Assembly (NCBI GenBank): GCA_013314775.1
Contig: JABUFB010000009.1
Location: forward strand, 1-64,000
Length of the DNA stretch: 64,000 nt
From: Armatimonadota bacterium
GTDB taxonomy: Bacteria > Armatimonadota > Zipacnadia > Zipacnadales > JABUFB01
Reading direction: 5' to 3'
The stretch's first letter is position 1. Each line of letters begins with the position of its first letter. Positions 1-7,300 of the stretch are shown piece by piece. The position numbers were made by a program, and so were the translations under genes. The notes under the pieces were generated by a model. It was not told the origin of the DNA and did not search any database. It saw only the letters and a program-made list of their open reading frames with translations.

Positions 1-105
1 GTGGCTGTGGCTAAGGCTTCTTTCAGACCCCGCCTCGCGGCGACGCCCTTGCCTTCGCTTAACGGTTACGGTCTCCGATACCGTAGAGGACTTCCACCTC
101 CGAGA

Positions 106-555
106 TCATGAACATGCCCGGCATACGAACACACCGCCGCGCACGGCGGCTTCGCGGTACAGCAGGACTTCCAGGCCCGGAAACGCAAACGGAACGATGA
201 CCTGGGGCGAGTCCGGCGGTAGATCGGGCTCGGGGAGAACAGTCAGTAGCCCAGTGCGGTCGGGAAGGACTTGGAGGACTCGGTCGAACTCAATGCCCTC
301 GCGCTCATTACCGTAACGCAGGTACAAAGAGCGGTCGTCGCCCACGAGGCTCCACACTTCCCGCCCTCGGAACAGCAGTGGCCTATTACCCGTGTCGGGA
401 AGGTTCCCGATCCGAACTTCGATATCGAGGTCCGGAGACTGTCCGTCCACGAGGAACCGGCTGTCCGGCTCGGGGCAGTGCAGCCTGACATGGGGTTGCA
501 CGGTCCAGGCCCGCGCGCTCATCCCGGCGATGCGGATCTGTAACTCATGCACCAT
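106..555 (-). CDS. HprK-like protein, N-terminal part only (probably truncated)
   Basis: 149 residues; ATG with GGAGG 11 nt upstream. No catalytic motif is present. The layout recalls the N-terminal part of HPr-kinase-related proteins that accompany small modified-peptide genes: short strand-like stretches (FRGREVWSL, SLYLRYG), then a helix LEVLLYREAAVRGG followed by VFV. At that point those proteins normally continue into VHAxG and a P-loop. Here the frame ends at CRACS, and none of the three minus-strand frames in the remaining 105 bases to the window edge encodes a P-loop. It therefore looks like a remnant or a frameshifted copy. It follows the peptide gene 757..903 on the same strand, with a terminator-like hairpin between. 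The family link is from remembered pattern only; it may simply be a hypothetical protein. Confidence 0.45.
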   Translation of the reverse strand: MVHELQIRIAGMSARAWTVQPHVRLHCPEPDSRFLVDGQSPDLDIEVRIGNLPDTGNRPLLFRGREVWSLVGDDRSLYLRYGNEREGIEFDRVLQVLPDRTGLLTVLPEPDLPPDSPQVIVPFAFPGLEVLLYREAAVRGGVFVCRACS

Positions 556-606
556 GGGCCGGACTGCCTCCGGGGGAATGATTCCCGCAACACTTCACGA
601 CCAATG

Positions 607-638
607 AAAACCGGTGCCACCTGAACGGGCAGCACCGG
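607..638 (-). terminator. Intra-operon terminator / attenuator
   Basis: On the minus strand a perfect 7-bp stem CCGGTGC / GCACCGG with a 14-nt loop is followed directly by TTTT. It lies between the peptide gene ending at 757 and the HprK-like gene starting at 555. A leaky terminator here would give more peptide than enzyme mRNA, as is common in precursor-peptide operons. Confidence 0.55.
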
Positions 639-756
639 GGTTATTACACGACAGGAGATGCGCACGAGCATACCCGCGCACATCTCGACCACCTACGTCT
701 CAACGGAAGCGGGAACTGTACCTAACCCGAAACCGAGAGACTACAGGATGGTTGCC

Positions 757-903
757 TTAGGAGCCCGCGGCAAACTCCTGGATACCGCCAGGCTGGCAGC
801 TCGGGAGCTGGACCGGCCCTACCATCTTGCACGCGGCCACGACTGCGTCTTCCGGGCGGATCGCGAAGCGCGACACGGTCGGCTTGACGTAAGTCTTCTT
901 CAT
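757..903 (-). CDS. Small YxxP-leader peptide, putative RiPP precursor
   Basis: 48 residues. The ATG at 903 is chosen over an in-frame ATG at 912 because GAGAGGG sits 9 nt before 903 but touches 912. The N-terminus MKKTYVKPTVSRFAIRPEDA is basic with a YxxP motif, like leaders bound by PqqD-type recognition domains; it continues VVAACK and ends in a Gly/Pro/Gln-rich tail with a second Cys (LPSCQPGG) and final AAGS. Such leader-plus-short-core layouts are typical of ribosomally made, modified peptides; YxxP leaders and HprK-like neighbours are known from lasso-peptide loci. There is no Thr at the usual lasso penultimate leader position and no cyclase or protease in view, so the class is unknown. 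It is preceded by a promoter and followed by an attenuator and an HprK-like gene. Confidence 0.6.
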   Translation of the reverse strand: MKKTYVKPTVSRFAIRPEDAVVAACKMVGPVQLPSCQPGGIQEFAAGS

Positions 904-912
904 AAGTGCCAT

Positions 913-1308
913 CCCTCTCGTTTCATCGGGAACAAAGTCCAGCCAAGTACATACCCGTCACCACGCATAACATTAGCATATACGCCTTCTCCATGCAAGA
1001 GACATTTGGTATCCAGGAGATAAAGGTTCACTAAAGATGTGCCGATAATATGCAGAGCGCTCGCGGATTGGGTCATAGCAGGCACACTGTCGCCTCTATC
1101 TTACGGAAGAATCCACGAATCACCCGAGGTAGATTTGATGCCTCGAGTGCCACGGACGCAACACCTGCACCTTCGTTACTTCGACCTAGCCCTTTGGCGC
1201 CCCCGATCCACCCGACTATTTGTCGCAACCAAAAGAAGGTCTTTCGGGGCCGTGAGAGAAATGAGCACGCAGCGGTTGCCGTCTCACGCTGACATGGGAG
1301 TGATCTCA
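913..1308. other. Divergent intergenic region
   Basis: About 400 bases between the peptide gene (minus) and the secreted protein (plus). Its left half is clearly more AT-rich than the surroundings and holds the predicted minus-strand promoter at 970..998. Open frames on both strands here have no ribosome binding site or recognisable product, and the plus-strand frame running into the secreted protein lacks coding character before 1309. I see no RNA gene. Confidence 0.5.
970..998 (-). promoter_or_regulatory. Predicted sigma-70 promoter of the peptide gene
   Basis: On the minus strand TTGCAT (998..993) and TAATGT (975..970) are separated by 17 nt, inside a locally AT-rich stretch. The expected transcript would start near 963, about 60 nt upstream of the peptide start codon at 903. 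Confidence 0.4.
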
Positions 1309-2472
1309 GTGCGCGTCACAATGCTTTGCGCCGCCATCGCCCTCAGTCTGGCAATCTCGGCGGATGTGACCACACAGCCTGCCGCGGCCTCGGCTGCACA
1401 CGACCTGCTTCGCGCCACCGCGCCTGGAGCTTTCTCAGTCCGCTATCTGCCGGACCGCGCCCTCATCTCAACCAGCGCATCCGAACCCTTCCGGCTCAGC
1501 ATCCACCTGCCGCGGCCGCCTCTGTGGGCCTATCTGAACGGTAAGCCCTTTGCTGTTGATGCAGTAACCTGGGACGAAACCGGCAGGATGGCGACGGTTG
1601 CTCTCGAGGCTGGGACCCACTCAGCGGAGATCGGCTGGGCGGGCACGGGAGAGCGACCTGCGCCGGGGCAGACGATCCCCCTGCTCGTCGGCGGCACCCG
1701 CATTGCCCAGCTTCCTGTGAGCTTCACCTTCGACAGGTTGGAAGCTCAGGGGACGGTGAAGCTACCTCTCGGCGTGGCTCGGGTGTGGCTCGATGGCTGC
1801 CCGCAAGACGAGGCGCCTCCGGCTGTGGTCAGGTTGGGCAACGACTCAGTCTCCGAATGGCGACGTGTGCGCGACCGCTGGCAGGGACGCGGCCACGTGA
1901 TTACGTCCGGAGAGAGCCTTGTCTCCTTGGTCTATTCCGGCAACGGACTCCTGACCAGTCCCATCGTAGCCGTCGAAATCGAGCCTCTATCCATCGCTGC
2001 AGACCCCGTGAAGGTCGACGCTATGCCGGACACGGGCATCCTGATTGAGGCCGAAGACTTCGTTGCGCAGGGCAATGGCGACGTGAAGATATCCGAGGGG
2101 GAGCACGTGGATCAACACGGTGGCAAGAGCATCTACACCTTCACCGGCGACGGCCACTGGCTCGAATGGGAATTCACCGTGCCGCAGGATGGCAAGTATG
2201 ACTTGTTCGCAAGAGTGGCCACGGGTGAAGCCATGTCCTTCCGCGAAATCACCGTGGACGGGGAGTTCCCGGCACCGGGATATCGGCTGGTGAGATTTCC
2301 GGGCACGGGCGGCTGGGCGCACTCGCCAGGCGAGTGGTGGGCGATGCACGTCGCGGGGGCCAGCGACGCTCTGCCCGCGCTGGATCTCAAGGCGGGGACT
2401 CACAGACTGAGGGTTACGGGCGTCTTCCAGTACCACCTGAACGTGGACTATTTCGTCCTGCGACGTCGGTAA
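1309..2472 (+). CDS. Secreted protein with C-terminal CBM6/CBM35-like domain
   Basis: 387 residues from a GTG at 1309 chosen because GGGAG lies 8 nt upstream and a good signal peptide follows (VTMLCAAIALSLAISA, then an Ala-rich cleavage region). The frame is open further upstream but without signal-like or coding sequence. Residues about 30-240 have no motif I recognise. The last 135 residues look like a carbohydrate-binding module of the CBM6/CBM35 beta-sandwich type: ILIEAEDF near its start, GDGHWLEWEFTVPQDGKYDL in the middle, and an end strand YHLNVDYFVL. Likely exported and bound to a polysaccharide, but no hydrolase domain is visible. It converges with the DUF2330-type gene. The CBM call is fairly secure; the overall role is not known. 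Confidence 0.75.
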   Translation: MRVTMLCAAIALSLAISADVTTQPAAASAAHDLLRATAPGAFSVRYLPDRALISTSASEPFRLSIHLPRPPLWAYLNGKPFAVDAVTWDETGRMATVALEAGTHSAEIGWAGTGERPAPGQTIPLLVGGTRIAQLPVSFTFDRLEAQGTVKLPLGVARVWLDGCPQDEAPPAVVRLGNDSVSEWRRVRDRWQGRGHVITSGESLVSLVYSGNGLLTSPIVAVEIEPLSIAADPVKVDAMPDTGILIEAEDFVAQGNGDVKISEGEHVDQHGGKSIYTFTGDGHWLEWEFTVPQDGKYDLFARVATGEAMSFREITVDGEFPAPGYRLVRFPGTGGWAHSPGEWWAMHVAGASDALPALDLKAGTHRLRVTGVFQYHLNVDYFVLRRR

Positions 2473-2508
2473 TTTCCAGGGCCTCCCACGGCGCAGGGGG
2501 GGCGCGGC

Positions 2509-5500
2509 TTATTCCCCGAACATCGCGATGCCCTGGGGAGGCGTGCCATCCTCGCCCAGGAGCACGATCTCGCCGCTGGCCGGCTCATCCTGCCAAAGGT
2601 GCAGAAACAGGTAGCCGGTGGCATCGTGCTGGCCGATGACGAGGCCGTGCCGCCACTTTACCCCCGGCGGGGCGACCGGCGAGAGATCGGCCGCGGAGCG
2701 CCCTCGCATGTCGTGAATGAGCAGCCGCTCAGCGGTCTTGCGCTCCTTGCTGCTGTGGCTGTTGATCAGGAGAGTGGCCGTTCGTTCCCCGGACAAACAA
2801 TGGAAATCCATCACTCTCCCGCCGCCTGTCTCCAGGGTCCGAACGCTTCCCCGGCGCAGAGGGATCATCCTCAGCTTATTCGTTGTATCCAACGCGAAGA
2901 CAGAGCGGATGTTGGCGGCAAGGACAGTGTCACGGAACCTGAGTTCGGGCGTCAGCGTGTCCGTCTGTCCATCGGGCCAGATCTGAACCAGCCTGCAGTT
3001 GGACGCCGCGCCGACACCGGTGTTGCCGGCGGTGCGCACAAGTGCGAACAGTGGCATTCCTGATGGATGCCAGGCGACGCGCGCCACATCCTCGGCCAGC
3101 GGGCCAAGCCACTCGCCTCTGTCGCCCAGCGACCAAAGCTGCCTCACTGGCTTACCCGATGGCCCGGGGCGCTCCAGAATACAGGCGACCCGCACCCCAT
3201 CGGGCGCGGCCTCGAGTTGGGTCACTCGCCCGCGCACGGGTGGGCCCATTACGCCGATATGGTGTCCCGCGCTGGTGACTTCGAACACCGCTGTGCTGTC
3301 CGAGACTCCTCTGGCGGTAGAGATCCCTTCGCTGCCCCTGCGTACGGCGCAAGCGAGCACCATGTTGGTGCTGCCCGGAATCGATGACAGGCGGGGCGAA
3401 GTGATGCCCGGTACATCGTGCACCGCGACAACCGCGCCTTTGAGCAGCCTGACCGCGACTGCCCGTGCCACTGGGGTGCCGTCGGCCTCGGCGTCCATCC
3501 GGAACAGTGCATCGCCCTCGCCCCAGATCATCGACGCAATCGGCCCCAGGGCCTCTCGTACGCCGGCGGCACGTGGCAGCTCCCAGTGACGCCGAAGCAC
3601 CGGCTCGGAAGCGGCCCCGCGCGTGGGCGCGCTCACGTGGACGCGGAAGGCGCTACTTTCCACGAAGTCGGGGCGCAACGGGCTATAGAGCCAATCTGCT
3701 GTGTTGGAGTCCAGGGGATCGGCAGGGATTCGGGCCAGGAAGCGGCGCGAAGCACCGCGTGTCGTATTGGACTCCACCGTGTTCCCTGCCTCGTCAATGC
3801 CCGATTTCGGCGCAGTTGACCTGGTCAGCGCCTCAAGCGATTTGGGAAAACATCCGTAGGAAGACGCGAAATCGACGATTGCCTCCCGCAGCAGGGACAG
3901 CTCCTCATCCAATGCGGTTTTCAAAGACCCTGCGCGTTCCTCCACCTGGGCCTGAGACTGCGTGGAAACCCCGACTCGTGGCGTCAGGAGGGTCCAGACC
4001 AGCGCAATTACCAGGAACTCAGCGCACACCACCTGCCCCCGCAGAGAACCTGCAAGCCCCAGCTGAAGCAGGGCGCCCGCGAGGGCGGCGAGCGCGGTAA
4101 TGGCAAGGAGCGCTGTGCTCTGAGCGATGGCCAGGGACTCGGTGGACCCCAGACGGGAGGCTTCACGCATGGCCGGGGAGGGTGCGAAGACCACTGTCAC
4201 CGCCAGCGCTGCCCAGACCACGCTCGCAGTCAGGGCGAACAACCACCTGCCTCGGGCCTGACCGCGGCGGTTGCGGACCACGAAGATGATGCAGGCCAGG
4301 GACCAGGCGAGAAGCAGCGCTCCCCACCAGCATGTGGATAGCAGCGGCAACTGCCCGGACACGAACAGCCGCACCGGCCGCAGCGAATCCAGACTTCCCC
4401 CCAGCGCGTGAAAAACAGCAGGCAGGAGCAACACCGCACCGCAGTACACCAGCAGCCGCCCCACATAGCCCACCGCGGACGGCTCATTCCCGTGTTTTTC
4501 GCGCGCTGATGATTGGTCGGCGGTCAGCCCAGCGCCCCATAGCAGCAGCCCCGCCGCCAGCAGGATGAGCAGCGGGATGAGCGACCTTGCTCGCGCTGCT
4601 CCCGGCCGCTGTCGGCTCTGCGTGGCAGCCAGGTCGCGCGTGCGCGCCACGTGCACCCGAAAAGCCGCGCCCTTCGGGTCTGCTACGAAACTCAAATCCG
4701 CAAGCCTCGCCGGCGGCAGCAATCCGAAAAACCGCGTGGCCCACAGTTTGGCCCAGCGCGGGTCACGCACCCCCATCCAGCGCCGGGTCTCGTAGTGCAA
4801 ATCCGAGTACTCGCAGGCGCCCCGCACCACTGCTTCCCGAGCGAGCTTGCCCTGCGCTTCGCGCGCACGGTAGTCCTCATAGCTCTCGCCCGGCTCCAGA
4901 GTCACTTGCCGGGTCAGGTCCGCCGCCGCCCATGATGCCACGACCACCGGCGTGGTCCCGAGCACCACGATCTCCAGCGCCGTCACCTGTGGCGCACCCA
5001 GGCGCGACAGTGCCAGGGGGTAGATTGGCCCCCTGGTGGCGAAGCGAATGCCCAGGGGGCGCAGACGCGCTGACACCCGCTTCTCGCTGTCCGCTTGCGG
5101 GTAAACCTTTACCACGACGAACCGCCAGTCACGGTCCAGGTAGCGCTTGATTGCCGTCTCGAAGCCCGGCGGGACCTGGTACCCTGCCCACCCAAGCCAC
5201 TCTGCCAGGCGTTCGCAGTTCCGGCGATTCGGCCGGTCGATGCGGTAGTCACCCGTAGCCAGCCAGTCACTGGCGCGCGCCGCCGAATAGTAAGGGACGC
5301 CTGTGATCGCATCCGCCCCGTCGTCCCGGACATCCCCGGAACTTCCCGAATCCATGATCTCCGTGGAAACAAGCGGCGCGGTGTGCTCGAATACCGCGTC
5401 AATGAACTCCTGGGAAGCCAGGAATACGTCGTCGGGGCCCGGGCGTTCCGGCACAGGGATGATCCAACAGAATTCCTTCAGGGGGCCGTGGTAGGACGGC

Positions 5501-5688
5501 TGCAATAAGAGGACCTGCGAATCGGCGTCGGGGCGGTAGATGATAGCACGGTGCACCGGCAGACGTGGCACCACCGGCTTTGTTTCACCCCAGGCAGACT
5601 CGGAGGGCACCAGCAGGCCCGACGCCCGGGCGGGCACCACGCTCATCATGGGAATCGTGATCAGGACAACTGCACTGCGCAGCCTCAT
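2509..5688 (-). CDS. Large DUF2330-family membrane protein with pseudopilin-like segment
   Basis: 1059 residues. A signal peptide (MRLRSAVVLITIPMMSVVPARA) leads into a region of about 300 residues with the DUF2330 pattern: VLLLQPSYHGPLKEFCWIIP followed by VPERP, typical of that uncharacterised extracytoplasmic family. Residues about 365-560 hold roughly six membrane segments (e.g. LIPLLILLAAGLLLWGAG). Next comes a segment like the soluble part of type II secretion G pseudopilins: LREAIVDFASSYGCFPKSLE and ARIPADPLD with DWLYSP. The final 350 residues are strand-rich with repeated short blocks, suggestive of a beta-propeller. The fusion of these parts is unusual. Molecular function is unknown. 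Confidence 0.7.
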   Translation of the reverse strand: MRLRSAVVLITIPMMSVVPARASGLLVPSESAWGETKPVVPRLPVHRAIIYRPDADSQVLLLQPSYHGPLKEFCWIIPVPERPGPDDVFLASQEFIDAVFEHTAPLVSTEIMDSGSSGDVRDDGADAITGVPYYSAARASDWLATGDYRIDRPNRRNCERLAEWLGWAGYQVPPGFETAIKRYLDRDWRFVVVKVYPQADSEKRVSARLRPLGIRFATRGPIYPLALSRLGAPQVTALEIVVLGTTPVVVASWAAADLTRQVTLEPGESYEDYRAREAQGKLAREAVVRGACEYSDLHYETRRWMGVRDPRWAKLWATRFFGLLPPARLADLSFVADPKGAAFRVHVARTRDLAATQSRQRPGAARARSLIPLLILLAAGLLLWGAGLTADQSSAREKHGNEPSAVGYVGRLLVYCGAVLLLPAVFHALGGSLDSLRPVRLFVSGQLPLLSTCWWGALLLAWSLACIIFVVRNRRGQARGRWLFALTASVVWAALAVTVVFAPSPAMREASRLGSTESLAIAQSTALLAITALAALAGALLQLGLAGSLRGQVVCAEFLVIALVWTLLTPRVGVSTQSQAQVEERAGSLKTALDEELSLLREAIVDFASSYGCFPKSLEALTRSTAPKSGIDEAGNTVESNTTRGASRRFLARIPADPLDSNTADWLYSPLRPDFVESSAFRVHVSAPTRGAASEPVLRRHWELPRAAGVREALGPIASMIWGEGDALFRMDAEADGTPVARAVAVRLLKGAVVAVHDVPGITSPRLSSIPGSTNMVLACAVRRGSEGISTARGVSDSTAVFEVTSAGHHIGVMGPPVRGRVTQLEAAPDGVRVACILERPGPSGKPVRQLWSLGDRGEWLGPLAEDVARVAWHPSGMPLFALVRTAGNTGVGAASNCRLVQIWPDGQTDTLTPELRFRDTVLAANIRSVFALDTTNKLRMIPLRRGSVRTLETGGGRVMDFHCLSGERTATLLINSHSSKERKTAERLLIHDMRGRSAADLSPVAPPGVKWRHGLVIGQHDATGYLFLHLWQDEPASGEIVLLGEDGTPPQGIAMFGE

Positions 5689-5914
5689 CTTGCGATGCTA
5701 CCGGCCCCTTTGTGAGAGCATGCACCCGCAGGCTGCGGACCGCAATGCCGGAGAACCTCGCGCCGTGGAATCAGGGAGGGTATATTCTCAGCGTTAGACC
5801 CTTCTGCGGCCGGTTGGTTTCCGCCGCAGCATTCCGGTGAACGCGCGGCCCCGCCGTAAGATTTCCCTTGGCGCCCTGAACAAAGCTCCGGCCCACGCGT
5901 CTATGAGCGTGAAA

Positions 5915-5932
5915 ACTACTATTGACAGTAGT
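5915..5932. promoter_or_regulatory. Palindrome over the -35 box, candidate operator
   Basis: Perfect inverted repeat ACTACT / AGTAGT with a 6-nt centre, covering the -35 hexamer TTGACA. A repressor bound here would block the promoter. A related TACTAC / GTAGTA palindrome lies before the next gene at 6548..6564. TAC/GTA half-sites are typical of BlaI/MecI/CopY repressors, but the spacing of the two sites differs and no such repressor is encoded in the window. Confidence 0.4.
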
Positions 5933-5950
5933 AAGTCAGACGACTATAAT
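5922..5950 (+). promoter_or_regulatory. Consensus sigma-70 promoter
   Basis: TTGACA (5922..5927), a 17-nt spacer, then TATAAT (5945..5950): a full match to the vegetative consensus. The transcript should begin near 5957, about 30 nt before the chosen start codon at 5988. It is the strongest promoter by sequence in the window, driving a small secreted protein. The upstream part of this intergenic region (5689..5914) shows no other feature. Confidence 0.8.
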
Positions 5951-5987
5951 CCATACAAGTATGAGGAGGGTGAGAGGTGTAAGACCC

Positions 5988-6485
5988 ATGAGCCTTATAG
6001 CAAAGGGGTTCCTGACGTGCACCTTGACAACCGTGGCAATCGCTTTCAGCAGCATCGCCGCGAATGCCCAGACTCTCTGGTACCGCGGGTATTTCGATGG
6101 CGAAGTCACGCTCCGCGATGGTCCGGGTGCGGGAGCTTACTACCGGCCATCTCGCCCCACCACCTACCCGCTTTACGAAGCAGAACGCTTTTCGGACTAC
6201 CTTCCGTGCAGCACTTGTGGGGCCTACCACCGATCAGGGTATTACTCGCCCGCCACCGGTAAGGTCTGCGAGGGAAACGGCACTCACCTGGACCCGGATA
6301 TCGTTTACAGGCGCGCTCCAGACCTGCTACCCGGTCAGTACTACTACGAGAAACAGAACCACTACAACTTCCGCACACCGATCACTGCCGGATGGCCTTA
6401 CGTGAAGTATGAGCAGCGTTCCGAACAGAGCGGGCCATACAGCATGGGAAGGCTGTCCGAGCGATACAGGGGATCACGCAGATAG
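5988..6485 (+). CDS. Small secreted Tyr-rich protein of unknown function
   Basis: 165 residues. An in-frame ATG at 5961 is only about 4 nt after the predicted transcription start, whereas the ATG at 5988 has GAGAGG at good spacing and begins a clean signal peptide (MSLIAKGFLTCTLTTVAIAF, cleavage probably after AANA). The mature part is rich in Tyr, Gly, Arg and Pro and contains a CSTCG pair. No family is recognised. The strong promoter with an overlapping palindrome suggests high but controlled expression. It is followed by another small secreted protein with its own palindrome, so the two may share regulation. Confidence 0.7.
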   Translation: MSLIAKGFLTCTLTTVAIAFSSIAANAQTLWYRGYFDGEVTLRDGPGAGAYYRPSRPTTYPLYEAERFSDYLPCSTCGAYHRSGYYSPATGKVCEGNGTHLDPDIVYRRAPDLLPGQYYYEKQNHYNFRTPITAGWPYVKYEQRSEQSGPYSMGRLSERYRGSRR

Positions 6486-6510
6486 CCCAACCGCTGTTGA
6501 GTCGAATCCC

Positions 6511-6582
6511 GGGGCCGTGCAGGCGGCCCCAAAAAAAGGGGCGCAATTACTACGACATGTAGTATCGGCGGCAACAGCCGCC
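6511..6582 (+). promoter_or_regulatory. Leader hairpins and TACTAC palindrome upstream of the GX3 gene
   Basis: Three structures lie in the spacer. A 7-bp hairpin GGGGCCG / CGGCCCC at 6511..6530 is followed by seven A, so it is not a plus-strand terminator. The palindrome TACTAC / GTAGTA with a 5-nt centre is at 6548..6564. A 6-bp hairpin GGCGGC-AACA-GCCGCC is at 6567..6582. The middle one resembles the palindrome over the upstream promoter. No convincing -35/-10 pair is seen here. Confidence 0.4.
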
Positions 6583-6608
6583 AGAATAATGGAAAGGAGC
6601 TGGACAAG

Positions 6609-7115
6609 ATGACCGCTGCTGCCACACACAGTCGTTTCGTATTGCCCGTCGTGGCTGCTCTGCTCCTATTCACCACGGCGGCGCCGAGGGCACACGCGGG
6701 GGACCTCGGCAAGATCCTGGGAGCGCTCGCGGTGGGGTATGTCACGTACGAGGTCCTTGACGGTCTCGATGACATCAGAGACAACACGCGGGGAGGATAC
6801 TGCAGCCCGCCACCAGCGGCTTGTCGTCCCGCCCCGCCCCCTGTCCACGACAATTACAACCCGCCGTCCCCTTATTACCACGGTGGCGAGAGCCGCTACT
6901 GGTACAACGAGGGCTACCGGGACGGTTTCAAGGACGGCGAGCAGTACGGATACAGAGAAGGCCACGTGGATGGGTATCGGCAGGGCGAACGCAACGGCTA
7001 TAGCAGAGGCGTCAAGACCGGATACCGCTACGGGTACGGCGACGGGTACGACGATGGTCATCACGACGGGTTCATTGAGGGGGTGCGCGTTCCTCGTGGA
7101 CGTGGTCGCTGGTAG
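6609..7115 (+). CDS. Secreted protein with fourteen consecutive GX3 repeats
   Basis: 168 residues; AAAGGAGC lies about 8 nt before the ATG. A signal peptide (VLPVVAALLLFTTAAPRAHA) is followed by a short segment GALAVGYVTYEVLDGLDDI, a Pro-rich linker, and then a run in which every fourth residue is Gly for 15 glycines: EGYRDGFKDGEQYGYREG and so on to HHDGFIEG. X positions favour Tyr, Asp, Arg and Glu. GX3 arrays of this kind occur in Yae1-type helical repeats and in glycine-zipper proteins; the signal peptide points to a cell-surface or periplasmic role. Function unknown. It follows 5988..6485 and is separated from the convergent oxidoreductase operon by palindromes and a bidirectional terminator. 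Confidence 0.75.
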   Translation: MTAAATHSRFVLPVVAALLLFTTAAPRAHAGDLGKILGALAVGYVTYEVLDGLDDIRDNTRGGYCSPPPAACRPAPPPVHDNYNPPSPYYHGGESRYWYNEGYRDGFKDGEQYGYREGHVDGYRQGERNGYSRGVKTGYRYGYGDGYDDGHHDGFIEGVRVPRGRGRW

Positions 7116-7129
7116 CCGGCACCAGATTG

Positions 7130-7174
7130 GGTGACCCGCGGGTCACCGTGACGGGGCCGGACACTGATCCGGCC
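7130..7174 (+). terminator. Two palindromes downstream of the GX3 gene
   Basis: A perfect 18-bp palindrome GGTGACCCGCGGGTCACC at 7130..7147 and a 7-bp hairpin GGCCGGA / TCCGGCC at 7155..7174. Neither has a T-run, so they may protect the mRNA end or terminate weakly. Confidence 0.4.
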
Positions 7175-7241
7175 ACAACAATCTAATACGCATCTGCCCT
7201 CCTGCAGAGCGTGTGCCGCCGCAGCCGGCGCAAGCCGGCAA

Positions 7242-7281
7242 GCGAAAACCCCCATAGGCCCATGGCCGCGGGGGTTTTCGC
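7242..7281. terminator. Bidirectional rho-independent terminator
   Basis: A 12-bp perfect stem GCGAAAACCCCC / GGGGGTTTTCGC with a 16-nt loop. The stem itself supplies A and T runs on both strands. It sits between the convergent GX3 gene (plus) and the translin-like/oxidoreductase operon (minus) and can end both. Confidence 0.75.
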
Positions 7282-7300
7282 GTGTCTTCACTTTCGAGCA

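Noticed and set aside
658-1023. 121-codon plus-strand frame opposite the peptide gene
   Set aside because: No ribosome binding site, no recognisable product; the minus-strand peptide has both.
6511-6537. Terminator between the two small secreted genes
   Set aside because: The stem is followed by A7, not T, on the plus strand, so it does not terminate in the direction of transcription.
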